64,000 nucleotides of DNA, taken from positions 54,930 through 118,929 of the forward strand of contig JAHFQY010000002.1 in NCBI GenBank assembly GCA_023259065.1. The letters run 5' to 3'. The position numbers and the translations under genes were made by a program. Within the stretch, counting starts at the first letter, position 1, and every line of letters begins with the position of its first letter. The notes beneath the pieces are model-generated. The model saw only the letters and a list, made by a program, of their open reading frames with translations. It did no database searches and was not told the DNA's origin. Positions 54,326 through 63,611 of this stretch are shown piece after piece. The DNA is from Nitrosomonadales bacterium. Its GTDB lineage: Bacteria; Pseudomonadota; Gammaproteobacteria; Burkholderiales; Gallionellaceae.

Positions 54326-54916
54326 TTGAACAGAGGGGTAAGCAAACTGGCCAGCCATCATGAACTCGCAGCATTTCTTGCCGAAGTGGAGCGCCGCGCC
54401 TACAAACAGGCGCTGTTTGCCGTACGGGACGATCATGTAGCGCTGGACATTGTTCAGGATGCCATGCTCAAGCTGGCCGAGAAATATGGCGGCAAGCCGG
54501 CCGATGAACTGCCCATGCTGTTCCAGCGCATCCTGCAAAACACCATACGCGACCATTATCGCAGGCAAAAAGTGCGTTCCATGTGGACCACGCTGATGTC
54601 CTCGCTGATACCCCAGCATGATGAAAGCGATTATGACCCGCTGGACACCTTGCAGGACGCGGACAACAACAGCCAGGCCGACCGCCCCGATGATGCGCTG
54701 CAACAGTCGCAATTAATGGCCCTGATTGAATCCGAGCTGACTAAATTGCCGGCGCGTCAACGAGAAGCCTTCCTGCTGCGTTACTGGGAAGACCTGGATA
54801 CAGCAGAAACGGCTGCGGCGATGGGTTGCTCCGAGGGCAGTGTTAAAACGCATTGTTCCCGCGCCACCCACACGCTCGCCGCAGCCCTGAAGGAAAAAGG
54901 AGTGAACTTGCCATGA
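54326..54916 (+). CDS. ECF-type RNA polymerase sigma factor
   Basis: A 196-residue sigma-70 family protein. Region 2 is AYKQALFAVRDDHVALDIVQDAMLKL near 25-50. Region 4 is LPARQREAFLLRYWEDLDTAE and CSEGSVKTHCSRATHTL near 140-185. No ATG fits; a TTG at 54326 is the best start by eye. It overlaps the DUF3619 gene by 4 bp, and the three-gene module (sigma, DUF3619, DUF3106) is common in betaproteobacteria. Confidence 0.85.
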   Translation: MNRGVSKLASHHELAAFLAEVERRAYKQALFAVRDDHVALDIVQDAMLKLAEKYGGKPADELPMLFQRILQNTIRDHYRRQKVRSMWTTLMSSLIPQHDESDYDPLDTLQDADNNSQADRPDDALQQSQLMALIESELTKLPARQREAFLLRYWEDLDTAETAAAMGCSEGSVKTHCSRATHTLAAALKEKGVNLP

Positions 54917-55263
54917 AAAATAACTTAAACCACCACTCTATCAAACAGTTACTCGACAAATCGACAGCCCGAATCAGCCCCGCCACGGTTAAAAAGCTGC
55001 AGGCGGCGCGCATAAATGCGCTGGAGCACCACCAACTGCATCGCCCTGCGCCAGCCTTGGCCTGGCTGGGTAATTTCGGCTCACACCGCGATTCGTCGCA
55101 CACGTCAAAACAGCTCAATTGGGCAGTCGCCGTGCTATTTATTGCGTGCTTGTTCAGTGGCATCGCCTACTGGCAGAACAGCATTTCAGACCATGAAATC
55201 AGTGAAGTGGACATAGCGATCCTGACCGACGACCTACCCCTGCACGCCTACGTGGATGATTAA
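54913..55263 (+). CDS. DUF3619 membrane protein, probable anti-sigma partner
   Basis: A 116-residue protein with a soluble N terminus (about 1-70, LLDKSTARISPATVKKLQAAR) and one transmembrane segment near 75-92 (NWAVAVLFIACLFSGIAYW). The tail SEVDIAILTDDLPLHAYVDD is typical of DUF3619. Its layout (soluble, then one helix) and coupling to the sigma gene suggest an anti-sigma role; this is inference. Confidence 0.75.
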   Translation: MKNNLNHHSIKQLLDKSTARISPATVKKLQAARINALEHHQLHRPAPALAWLGNFGSHRDSSHTSKQLNWAVAVLFIACLFSGIAYWQNSISDHEISEVDIAILTDDLPLHAYVDD

Positions 55264-55678
55264 GGTTTTGATGCGACTGCTGCGCACCCTGATTATTGCA
55301 GTGTCGCTGGCGACACTGCCGGTTCTGCCTGCGCAGGCCGCCAATCACCCTTGGGCCTCGCTTACCCCGATACAGCGCGAGGCGCTGGCGCCGCTTGCCC
55401 AACAATGGGATTCCCTGCCAGAAAAGCAGAAAAAACGTCTGCTGGGCACAACCAAACACTATCCCAGCCTTACCCCGGTACAAAAGGAGCGTTTTCAAAC
55501 CCGTTTGACCGCTTGGAGCAAGCTGACCCCGGAACAACGCGACCGCGCCCGCGAAAAATACAAGGCACTGCGCAAGGCGCCCCCTGAAAAACGCGAAGAG
55601 ATCAAGAACAAGCTGGCTCCACAGGCGGCTTCATCTCCCGGCAGCACCACCGCTGCCACCACTCCCGCAAACCGCTAA
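55256..55678 (+). CDS. DUF3106 exported protein
   Basis: A 140-residue protein with a signal peptide (ending AQAA). Repeats of the DUF3106 type are seen: WASLTPIQREALAPLAQQWD, YPSLTPVQKERFQTRLTAW and KLTPEQRDRAREKYKALRK, each a helix with LTPxQ. An alternative ATG at 55271 has a better ribosome-binding site (AAGG). Its helical repeats resemble periplasmic stress sensors of the CpxP/RcnB style; function unknown. Confidence 0.75.
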   Translation: MIKVLMRLLRTLIIAVSLATLPVLPAQAANHPWASLTPIQREALAPLAQQWDSLPEKQKKRLLGTTKHYPSLTPVQKERFQTRLTAWSKLTPEQRDRAREKYKALRKAPPEKREEIKNKLAPQAASSPGSTTAATTPANR

Positions 55679-55703
55679 ACCCAAGCCTTGCAATGGCTGC
55701 TGC

Positions 55704-56780
55704 TTAACGGCGCTCGGTCTGCCACAACATTCCCAGGGCCAGCAACAGGAACAGCCAGAATATCGCCGTGGCGCTCCATAGCGGTTGCCAGTCATTCAGC
55801 GAGCCCAGATAAGCAAACAGCCGGCCAACAAAGTGGAAAGACAAGCCCAGCACAATTCCAGCAAACATCTTTCCGCTCACCCCTCCCGCGCGCCGTTGAT
55901 GCGAGGCAAACGGCAAGGCCAGCAACATCATCAGTAGCACTGCCAGCGGATAAGTCAGCTTATTCCACATGGCAATCTCATAACGCGTGGTTTTCTGGTG
56001 ATTCTCCTTGAGATGCTGGGTGTATAAATACAAATTCCAGGCCGACATCTGCTCGGGCACAACCAGCAGCACACTCAAAATCTCCGGTGTCAGCACAGAA
56101 TGCCATTCCTGTTGGGGCTGCGTCCCCACCTTGACTCCCTGCTGCTCAAAACGTGTCTGCGTTACTCCCTCCAGATGCCACAGCCCCTCTTCTACATAGG
56201 ATGCACGCTGCGCTGCAGTAATGGCGCGCAAGTGATAGCTGTCATCGAATTCATAGATATTGACATCCATCAGCGCGATATCCGGCAACACATTCTTGAC
56301 GTTGACGAAGCTGCGCTCGTCTTTCACCCACACGCCGGAGCGGAACTCCTTGAGGTTAAGCTGCGCGTTCTGCGCGCGCAGGCGCAACTCCTGCGCCAGG
56401 CGGTCACTCGGTGGCGCGACAAATTCACCGCAGACAAAACTCAGCACCACCAGCGGCAGACCGATCTTGAACAAGGCCGCTATCATCTGCCTGAGCGAGG
56501 CGCCGGAGCTGCGATAGATGGTCAGTTCCGAGCTCATCGCCATCTGCACCAGGGCAAAAATTGTCCCTATTAACACGGCCACAGGAAACAATTCATAGAG
56601 ATGACCGGGCACGGTAAGCAAAACAAACAGCAACACATAGCCCAGGCTGTAATTTCCCGTGCCCATCACATTCAGCTCGTTGATCAGGTCGACAAAGGCA
56701 AACAGCATAAGCAGGGCGGCAAACACCAGCGCCATGCTGGAATATATTTCACGCGCCAGATACCGGGTCAGCAATTTCAT
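55704..56780 (-). CDS. lptG: LPS export ABC transporter permease LptG
   Basis: A 358-residue inner-membrane permease that with LptF and LptB lifts LPS to the periplasmic bridge. MKLLTRYLAREIYSSMALVF starts it, six transmembrane segments are split by a large periplasmic beta-jellyroll (about 130-270), and VLLMMLLALPFASHQRR closes the fold. The start at 56780 overlaps the lptF stop by 4 bp. Confidence 0.93.
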   Translation of the reverse strand: MKLLTRYLAREIYSSMALVFAALLMLFAFVDLINELNVMGTGNYSLGYVLLFVLLTVPGHLYELFPVAVLIGTIFALVQMAMSSELTIYRSSGASLRQMIAALFKIGLPLVVLSFVCGEFVAPPSDRLAQELRLRAQNAQLNLKEFRSGVWVKDERSFVNVKNVLPDIALMDVNIYEFDDSYHLRAITAAQRASYVEEGLWHLEGVTQTRFEQQGVKVGTQPQQEWHSVLTPEILSVLLVVPEQMSAWNLYLYTQHLKENHQKTTRYEIAMWNKLTYPLAVLLMMLLALPFASHQRRAGGVSGKMFAGIVLGLSFHFVGRLFAYLGSLNDWQPLWSATAIFWLFLLLALGMLWQTERR

Positions 56781-57853
56781 GGCAGCAAGCGCCTCCATGA
56801 GTACACTGACATGCGGTGATAGAACCACAGCGCGGTCAGCGCAAGCATCAGCACATGTATGCCGAGCAAGCCCGTGCTCGCGCTCATCTTCTCCTGGCCC
56901 ACCCAGGTATTGGTGACGCTGATCAGGTTGTTGTAGAGCATGTAAATGACCAGTGCCGCCATCAGATTGAGCGAGCGCCCGGCACGCGGATTGACAAAAC
57001 TCAGGGGGATGGCCAGCAGTGCCAATATCAGCGCGCTGATCGGCAACCCCAGGCGCCAATGCAGCTCCGACAGATTCCAGGGCGTCTGATTCTGCAGCAG
57101 GTACAGGGTGGAATAAGCCTTGGGGCTGGGCGTCTTCACCTTGGCCTCCGCCACTTCAACGCGCATCGCATAGCGATCGAACTCGACAATACGGTAATCC
57201 TGCTGGCCGGGCGTGCCCTCGTAGCGCCGGCCATTCAGCAACACCAGGAAGCGGTCACCATTGGCTGCTGTTTCCTGGAATCCCTGCTTGGCGACCATAC
57301 TGCCCACCTTGCCGTGTTCCACTGACTGCACGAAGATATTGCCAACGCGATTGGTTTCCTTGTCCAGGTTTTCCAGGAAGAACACGCGATCGGCCTGCTT
57401 GGATTCGCGAAACACGCCGGGAGCCGCCACCGCCACATCATCGGCATTGTCGAGCCTGTGCTTGATGTCATCCACCTTGGACATGGCCCAGGGCGACAGC
57501 ACCAGGCTGAGCAAGGCAATCACCCCCACCACCGGCGTCGCAAACCACATCACCGGGCGTATCCAGCGCGTCAGTCCGGTACCGGTGCAAAACCACACCA
57601 CCATTTCACTGTCGCTATAGCTGCGCGTCAGGGTCAGCAGCACCGCCAGAAACAGACTGACCGAAAGCAGCACCGGCAAGTAATTCAGGGCGGCAAAGCC
57701 CATCAGCACCAGCACCGCCTCCACCGGCAGCGAACCGCCCACCGAGTCGCCCAGCAGACGAATCAACTGGCTAAGAACCACAATACCGAGCAGAATCGCG
57801 AACACCACCACCCCCATGGCCGTAAATTCCCTGACCAAGGCACGATGAAACAC
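56777..57853 (-). CDS. lptF: LPS export ABC transporter permease LptF
   Basis: A 358-residue permease. FHRALVREF aligns with the start of LptF proteins, so the GTG at 57853 is chosen; an ATG at 57922 would add 23 polar residues. Six transmembrane segments with a periplasmic jellyroll (about 120-255), then LGLPISALILALLAIPLSFV and NPRAGRSLNLMAALVIYMLY. Divergent from pepA. Confidence 0.9.
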   Translation of the reverse strand: MFHRALVREFTAMGVVVFAILLGIVVLSQLIRLLGDSVGGSLPVEAVLVLMGFAALNYLPVLLSVSLFLAVLLTLTRSYSDSEMVVWFCTGTGLTRWIRPVMWFATPVVGVIALLSLVLSPWAMSKVDDIKHRLDNADDVAVAAPGVFRESKQADRVFFLENLDKETNRVGNIFVQSVEHGKVGSMVAKQGFQETAANGDRFLVLLNGRRYEGTPGQQDYRIVEFDRYAMRVEVAEAKVKTPSPKAYSTLYLLQNQTPWNLSELHWRLGLPISALILALLAIPLSFVNPRAGRSLNLMAALVIYMLYNNLISVTNTWVGQEKMSASTGLLGIHVLMLALTALWFYHRMSVYSWRRLLP

Positions 57854-57956
57854 ACCGGCGCGTAACGGTTTGTCGCGTTGCGTTTTTGACTTTTGACGGT
57901 GAGATTGCGGATAATCCAACATTGATTGCGGTACGCGACTGTATAAGGAGAAGCAG

Positions 57957-59459
57957 GTGGAATTTAGCATAAAACAAGGCAGTCCGGAAAAACTGCGTAG
58001 CGGATGCGTAGTGCTCGGCGTGTTTGAGGGCGGCAAACTGGCAGAGGCTGCACAAGCCCTGGACAAGGCCGCACAACACTACCTCAGCGACATCATTGCG
58101 CATGGCGACATGACCGGCAAAAAGGCCTCCACCCTGCTGCTGCACAAGGTGCCCAATATCCAGAGCGAGCGCGTGCTGCTGCTGGGTCTGGGCAAGCGCG
58201 ATGAATTCGGTACGCGCCAATACCTCGACGCCGTGCGTGCGGCAATGCGCGCGCTGCAATACACCGGCGCAAAAGACGCCATCCTGTTTCTGGCCGAACT
58301 CCCCATCAAAGGCAAAAAGTCGGCGCACGCCTGGTGTATCTCCCAGGCCGTGCTGGCGGCATTCGAGACGGCATACCGCTTCGACCGCCTCAAGAGCAAA
58401 GCCGACAAGGACAAGAAGTCGCTCAGGAAAATTTATTTTGGCCTGCTCTCCAGCAAGCAGGATGCCGCGCTGGACACAGCTCTCACCCAGGCCGTTGCCA
58501 TCGCGCAGGGCATCAACCTGACCAAGGATCTGGGCAACCTGCCCGGCAATGTTTGCACCCCCGGCTATCTGGCGCAGCAAGCCCTGACCCTGGCCAAGGA
58601 GCACAAGTCCGTCAAGACCACCGTACTGGAAGAGAAAGACATGCACAAGCTCGGCATGGGGTCGTTGCTCTCGGTCACGCGCGGCAGCAGCGAGCCGGCC
58701 AAGCTGATCACCCTGGAATATCGCGGCGGCGACAAGAAACAGAAACCCGTCGTGCTGGTGGGCAAGGGCGTCACCTTCGACACCGGCGGCATTTCGCTCA
58801 AGCCCGGCGCTGAAATGGACGAGATGAAATACGACATGTGCGGCGCAGCCAGTGTGCTCGGCACCCTGCAGGCCGTGGCAGAAATAGGCCTCAAGCTCAA
58901 CGTGGTCGGCATCATTCCCGCCTGCGAGAACATGCCCGCCGGCAATGCCACCAAACCGGGCGACATCGTCACCAGCATGTCCGGGCAGACCATAGAGATC
59001 CTCAACACCGATGCCGAAGGCCGCCTCATCCTGTGCGACGCGCTCACTTACGCGGCCAAATTCGAGCCCGACACCGTGGTCGACATCGCCACCCTCACCG
59101 GTGCCTGCATCATCGCCCTGGGTCACGTCGCCTCCGGCCTGTACAGCAACCAGGACGCACTGGCACAGGAACTGCTCGCCGCAGGCGAGCAAACCCAGGA
59201 TCGCGCCTGGCACATGCCCTTGTGGGATGAGTACCAGCCGCAACTGGACAGCAACTTTGCCGACATGCAGAACATCGGCGGGCGCGCAGGCGGCAGCATT
59301 ACCGCCGCCTGCTTCCTGGCACGCTTCACCAAGGACTACCGCTGGGCGCACCTGGACATCGCCGGCACCGCCTGGAAATCCGGCAAGGACAAGGGTGCAA
59401 CCGGCCGCCCGGTGCCGCTGCTCACCCAATACCTGATCAACTGCGCCGGAAAGAAATAG
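57957..59459 (+). CDS. pepA: Leucyl aminopeptidase
   Basis: A 500-residue M17 metallopeptidase. The active-site motifs VLVGKGVTFDTGGISLKPG (Lys and metal Asp), MKYDMCGAASVLG and the signature NTDAEGRLIL are intact. The start is GTG with AAGGAG 6 bp upstream. In E. coli PepA also binds DNA. It is followed at once by holC. Confidence 0.96.
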   Translation: MEFSIKQGSPEKLRSGCVVLGVFEGGKLAEAAQALDKAAQHYLSDIIAHGDMTGKKASTLLLHKVPNIQSERVLLLGLGKRDEFGTRQYLDAVRAAMRALQYTGAKDAILFLAELPIKGKKSAHAWCISQAVLAAFETAYRFDRLKSKADKDKKSLRKIYFGLLSSKQDAALDTALTQAVAIAQGINLTKDLGNLPGNVCTPGYLAQQALTLAKEHKSVKTTVLEEKDMHKLGMGSLLSVTRGSSEPAKLITLEYRGGDKKQKPVVLVGKGVTFDTGGISLKPGAEMDEMKYDMCGAASVLGTLQAVAEIGLKLNVVGIIPACENMPAGNATKPGDIVTSMSGQTIEILNTDAEGRLILCDALTYAAKFEPDTVVDIATLTGACIIALGHVASGLYSNQDALAQELLAAGEQTQDRAWHMPLWDEYQPQLDSNFADMQNIGGRAGGSITAACFLARFTKDYRWAHLDIAGTAWKSGKDKGATGRPVPLLTQYLINCAGKK

Positions 59460-59462
59460 AGC

Positions 59463-59894
59463 GTGACCAAGGTTGATTTCTATACCGGCGTGGATGACAA
59501 GCTGCGCACCGCCTGCCAGCTCAGCCACAAGGCCATGCAGAACGGCCTGCGCGTGCTGCTGCACACCCCGGATGAAAACATGGCCAACAGCCTGGATCAG
59601 CTGCTATGGCACTACCCTGCCAGCGCATTCATACCGCATTGCCGCAACAGCGACAGTGCAGCCGCTGACACGCCGGTCATTATCGACCACCGCAGCGAGC
59701 CCTTTGCACACAGCGAAGTGCTGATCAGCCTGCACACCGCCAGCCTGCCTTTTTTCAGCCGCTTCGAGCGCGTCATCGAGATAGTCAGCAAAGATCCGGA
59801 CGATGCCCGCCTGGGCCGCGAGCGCTACGGTTACTACCGTGATCGCGGATACGAGCTGCGGCATTTCGACCTGAGCCAGAAACAGGAGCGCTAA
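59463..59894 (+). CDS. holC: DNA polymerase III subunit chi
   Basis: A 143-residue clamp-loader accessory subunit that contacts single-strand binding protein. KVDFYTGVDDKLRTACQLSHKA opens it, and WHYPASAFIPHC, VIIDHRS, and RFERVIEIVSKDPDDARLGR are typical. GTG start at 59463, 3 bp after pepA. It ends directly at the next gene. Confidence 0.93.
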   Translation: MTKVDFYTGVDDKLRTACQLSHKAMQNGLRVLLHTPDENMANSLDQLLWHYPASAFIPHCRNSDSAAADTPVIIDHRSEPFAHSEVLISLHTASLPFFSRFERVIEIVSKDPDDARLGRERYGYYRDRGYELRHFDLSQKQER

Positions 59895-60347
59895 ATGGCT
59901 AAAAACACCAAGGATAACAACGACTGGACCTCTCTCCCGGTGCTCACCGAGGTCGTGGGAGATGTTGCACCAGAGATTCCCACCCTGACCGAGGAAGCAG
60001 AAAACAAGCGCAAACTGGCGCAGAGCCTGGTGCAAAAGACTGCACCAAACAACGAGATTGTGGAAATGTCCGCGGAAGAAATCGCCGCCCTGCTGGCGCC
60101 GCAACTGGAACGGCAGCTGCGCGAAAAAATGCGCGAACAGTTTGAAGTGCTGTGGCAGGAAACCTGGCTGCAAGCCCGCGCCAGCCTGCCCGAGCTGGTA
60201 TACGCCCAGCTCAAGCCGGGCAACCAGGGTATGGCCGGCGGCAAGCCTTCCACACTTGATATAATCGCGCCCAACTCAGCTAACCCTGCCATAAAAAAAC
60301 CCGGCACAGGCAAAACAGCCAAAACCAAAGACAGCAAGACCAAATAA
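59895..60347 (+). CDS. Conserved protein of unknown function between holC and valS
   Basis: A 150-residue soluble protein starting at the base after the holC stop. A helical middle (about 35-100, SAEEIAALLAPQLERQLREK) is flanked by a polar N terminus with WTSLPVLTEVV and a Lys-rich tail. Betaproteobacteria often have a small protein of this kind at this position. Function unknown. Confidence 0.6.
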   Translation: MAKNTKDNNDWTSLPVLTEVVGDVAPEIPTLTEEAENKRKLAQSLVQKTAPNNEIVEMSAEEIAALLAPQLERQLREKMREQFEVLWQETWLQARASLPELVYAQLKPGNQGMAGGKPSTLDIIAPNSANPAIKKPGTGKTAKTKDSKTK

Positions 60348-60369
60348 CCCCAGAAAATAAAAAACGAAC

Positions 60370-63204
60370 ATGGAACTCGCAAAAAGTTTTGACCCGCAGG
60401 ACATCGAAGCACGCTGGTATCCCCGGTGGGAAAATGCAGGCTATTTCAAGGCCGGCATGGACACGACCAAACAGGACAACTTCTGCATCCTGCTACCGCC
60501 GCCCAACGTTACCGGCACGCTGCACATGGGACATGGTTTCAACCAGACCATCATGGATGCGCTCACCCGCTACCACCGCATGCGCGGCGACAACACGCTG
60601 TGGCAACCGGGCACCGATCATGCCGGCATCGCCACGCAGATCGTGGTGGAGCGCCAGCTGGATGGGCAGGGCATCTCACGCCACGACCTGGGCCGCGAAA
60701 AATTCCTCGAAAAAGTTTGGGAGTGGAAAGAATATTCCGGCGGCACCATCACGCGCCAGATGCGCCGCCTGGGCACTTCGCCGGACTGGTCGCGCGAACG
60801 CTTTACCATGGACGAAGGCCTGTCCAAGGCCGTCACCGAAACCTTTGTGCGCCTCTACAACGAGGGCCTGATCTATCGCGGCAAGCGCCTGGTGAACTGG
60901 GATCCCAAGCTGCACACCGCCGTGTCCGACCTGGAAGTGGCGCAGGAAGAGGAAGACGGTTTCATGTGGCACATCCGCTATCCGCTGGCGGAGCCGGATG
61001 GCGTCAAGGGGCTCACCCACCTGACCGTGGCCACCACCCGTCCCGAGACCATGCTGGGCGACGTGGCGGTGATGGTGCATCCCGAAGACGAGCGCTACCG
61101 CCATCTCATCGGCAAGAAAGTAAAGCTGCCGCTGTGCGAGCGCGACATCCCCGTCATCGCCGACGAGTATGTAGACAAGGATTTCGGCACCGGCGTGGTC
61201 AAGGTCACGCCTGCGCACGACTTCAACGACTATGCCGTGGGGCAGCGCCACAAGCTGGCGCAGATCTGCATCCTCACCCTGGATGCAAAGATCAACGAAC
61301 ACGCACCCAGGCAGTATCAGGGCATGGATCGCTTCGATGCGCGCAAGAAAATTGTCGCCGACCTGGAAACAGCCGGCTTGTTTGAAAAAGCTGAAAAGCA
61401 CAAACTCAAGGTGCCGCGCGGCGACCGCACCGGCGTGGTGATCGAGCCCATGCTCACCGACCAGTGGTTTGTGGCCATGAGCAAGCCCGGCAACGAAGGA
61501 AAAAGCATCACCGCGCAGGCGCTGCAATGCGTGTCCTCCGGCGAGATCAAATTCCACCCTGAGAACTGGGTGAACACTTACAACCAGTGGCTGAACAACA
61601 TCCAGGACTGGTGTATTTCCCGTCAATTATGGTGGGGCCACCAGATCCCCGCCTGGTATGGCGTGAACGGCGAGGTATTCGTCGCCCACAATGAAAAAGA
61701 AGCGCGCCAACTGGCCGACAAGGCCGATTATGCCGGCCAGCTGATGCGCGATGATGACGTGCTCGACACCTGGTTCTCCTCCGCGCTGTGGCCTTTCTCC
61801 ACGCTGGACTGGACACCGGAGTATCCGCAAAAATCCAACACAGCGCTCGACCTGTACCTGCCTTCCTCGGTGCTGGTCACCGGCTTCGACATCATCTTCT
61901 TCTGGGTGGCGCGCATGGTGATGATGACCAAGCACATCACCGGCAAGATTCCGTTCAAGGACGTGTATGTGCACGGCCTGATCCGCGATGCGGAAGGCCA
62001 CAAGATGTCCAAGTCCAAGGGCAACGTGCTCGACCCAATTGATTTGATCGAAGGCATCAGCCTGGACGCGCTGGTAAAAAAACGCACCTCTGGCCTGATG
62101 AACCCCAAACAGGCGGAGAGTATCGAGAAAAAAACGCGCAAGGAATTCCCCGAAGGCATACCCGCTTTCGGCACCGATGCGCTGCGCTTCACCTTTGCCT
62201 CGCTCGCCTCGCCCGGCCGTGACATTAAATTCGACATGCAGCGCTGCGAGGGCTATCGCAACTTCTGCAACAAGCTGTGGAACGCCACGCGCTTCGTGCT
62301 GATGAACTGCGAAGGCCAGGATGTTGGGCTGGATGAGTCGCTGCCGCTGCAATATTCCGCCGCGGACAAATGGATGATCAGCCGCTTGCAACAGGCCTCG
62401 GCAGAGATGAATACCCATTTTGTCGATTACCGCTTCGATTTTTCCGCACGCACCATTTATGAACTGGTGTGGGATACCTATTGCGACTGGTACGTGGAAC
62501 TGGCCAAGGTACAAATTGCCAATGGCAACGCGGCACAGCAGCGCGCCACTCGCCTAACCCTGGTGCGCGTGCTGGAAATCATGCTGCGCCTGGCGCACCC
62601 GGTGATCCCGTTCATCACCGAAGAGCTGTGGCAGAAGGTTGCCCCGCTGGCTGGTGTTGTTCCCTCCCCTGTCAAGGGGAGGGCGGAGGGAGGGGTTTCC
62701 ATCATGCTGCAGGATTACCCGCATGCCGAGCCTTCACTAATGGACCCCGCTGCCGAAGCGCAAATCACCCTGCTGCAGGAAATGGTCAACGCGGCACGCA
62801 GCCTGCGCAGCGAGATGAACCTGTCACCTGCCTTGCGCGTGCCCCTGCTGGCCGCAGGTGATGCCGACACATTGAATACGGCAGCGCCGTATCTGCAGGC
62901 CTTGGCCAAACTGAGTGAAGTGCAGGTGCTGAACACCCTGCCCGACACCGATGCGGCCATCGCCATCGTGGGCAATTTCAAGCTGATGCTGAAAGTGGAG
63001 ATAGATGTCAGTGCGGAACGCGAGCGGCTGGACAAAGAAATTGCACGCCTGACCGCGGAAATCAGCAAGGCCCAGGGCAAACTTTCCACCCCCACCTTTG
63101 TCGAGCGCGCACCGGCTGCCGTGGTGGAACAGGAACGCAAGCGCCTGGCTGATTTCACTGCCACCTGCACGCAACTGCAGACACAGCGTGCAAAACTGAA
63201 CTAG
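60370..63204 (+). CDS. valS: Valyl-tRNA synthetase
   Basis: A 944-residue class I synthetase. HMGH is at 52-55 in [12 protein letters not shown] and KMSKS near 545-549. The editing domain includes [17 protein letters not shown]. The C-terminal coiled coil is [20 protein letters not shown]. Residues about 764-776 ([11 protein letters not shown]) are encoded by a CCTCCCC palindromic repeat at 62663-62698, an in-frame insert in the anticodon-binding region between [15 protein letters not shown] and SIMLQDYP. Confidence 0.97.
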   Translation: MELAKSFDPQDIEARWYPRWENAGYFKAGMDTTKQDNFCILLPPPNVTGTLHMGHGFNQTIMDALTRYHRMRGDNTLWQPGTDHAGIATQIVVERQLDGQGISRHDLGREKFLEKVWEWKEYSGGTITRQMRRLGTSPDWSRERFTMDEGLSKAVTETFVRLYNEGLIYRGKRLVNWDPKLHTAVSDLEVAQEEEDGFMWHIRYPLAEPDGVKGLTHLTVATTRPETMLGDVAVMVHPEDERYRHLIGKKVKLPLCERDIPVIADEYVDKDFGTGVVKVTPAHDFNDYAVGQRHKLAQICILTLDAKINEHAPRQYQGMDRFDARKKIVADLETAGLFEKAEKHKLKVPRGDRTGVVIEPMLTDQWFVAMSKPGNEGKSITAQALQCVSSGEIKFHPENWVNTYNQWLNNIQDWCISRQLWWGHQIPAWYGVNGEVFVAHNEKEARQLADKADYAGQLMRDDDVLDTWFSSALWPFSTLDWTPEYPQKSNTALDLYLPSSVLVTGFDIIFFWVARMVMMTKHITGKIPFKDVYVHGLIRDAEGHKMSKSKGNVLDPIDLIEGISLDALVKKRTSGLMNPKQAESIEKKTRKEFPEGIPAFGTDALRFTFASLASPGRDIKFDMQRCEGYRNFCNKLWNATRFVLMNCEGQDVGLDESLPLQYSAADKWMISRLQQASAEMNTHFVDYRFDFSARTIYELVWDTYCDWYVELAKVQIANGNAAQQRATRLTLVRVLEIMLRLAHPVIPFITEELWQKVAPLAGVVPSPVKGRAEGGVSIMLQDYPHAEPSLMDPAAEAQITLLQEMVNAARSLRSEMNLSPALRVPLLAAGDADTLNTAAPYLQALAKLSEVQVLNTLPDTDAAIAIVGNFKLMLKVEIDVSAERERLDKEIARLTAEISKAQGKLSTPTFVERAPAAVVEQERKRLADFTATCTQLQTQRAKLN
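62663..62698 (+). repeat. CCTCCCC palindromic repeat inside valS
   Basis: CCTCCCCTGTCAAGGGGAGG, then a short linker and GGGAGGGGTTT, closely matches the right arm of the intergenic element at 15547-15582. Translated in frame it adds about 12 residues to ValRS. It is the same kind of event as the palindromic elements found inside Rickettsia genes. Confidence 0.8.
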
Positions 63205-63217
63205 GGAGGCAAAGGCG

Positions 63218-63577
63218 ATGATGCACGAATTCCTGCTTGGACTTATCGCCTACATCACGCCACTCACCGAGATGGTGGGCACTGCGGTGGTTGCCTGGGG
63301 TTGCCTGCAAGGCTTGGCCATGTTGTTGCAGCGCGGTTGGCGCACACTCCAGCGCCAGCCCTTGCACGGCGCCCTGCGCGACATTCGCATTGCCATCGGC
63401 GAGAAAATGGCGCTAGGCCTGGACTTCTTCCTTGCCGGCGACATCATCCAGACTATAGTCGTGCCCAGCAAAGACACGCTGACCATACTCGGCGGCATTG
63501 TGGTGATTCGTACCGTGATGGCTTACTTCCTGGCCAAGGAAATCGAGAAGAGTTCGGCCGAGCAGCGGCCAGAGTGA
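63218..63577 (+). CDS. DUF1622 membrane protein
   Basis: A 119-residue protein with three hydrophobic segments (about 7-33, 63-84, 88-107). GEKMALGLDFFLAGDIIQTIV followed by ILGGIVVIRTVMAYFLAKEI is the DUF1622 core. Function unknown. It is 13 bp after valS, likely the last gene of the pepA-holC-valS run. Confidence 0.85.
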   Translation: MMHEFLLGLIAYITPLTEMVGTAVVAWGCLQGLAMLLQRGWRTLQRQPLHGALRDIRIAIGEKMALGLDFFLAGDIIQTIVVPSKDTLTILGGIVVIRTVMAYFLAKEIEKSSAEQRPE

Positions 63578-63611
63578 TTTTCTGCAGCTGTGTTTACAGC
63601 TTTAAACTAAA

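Noticed and set aside
57771..59564. A 597-codon open frame antisense to pepA
   Set aside because: It lies opposite the complete, motif-rich pepA. High GC gives long shadow frames, and the product is low-complexity with many His, Gly and Gln and no family motif.
63580..63611. Terminator between the DUF1622 gene and the cNMP-domain gene
   Set aside because: AGCTGT/ACAGCT forms only a 6-bp stem, without a T-run on either strand.
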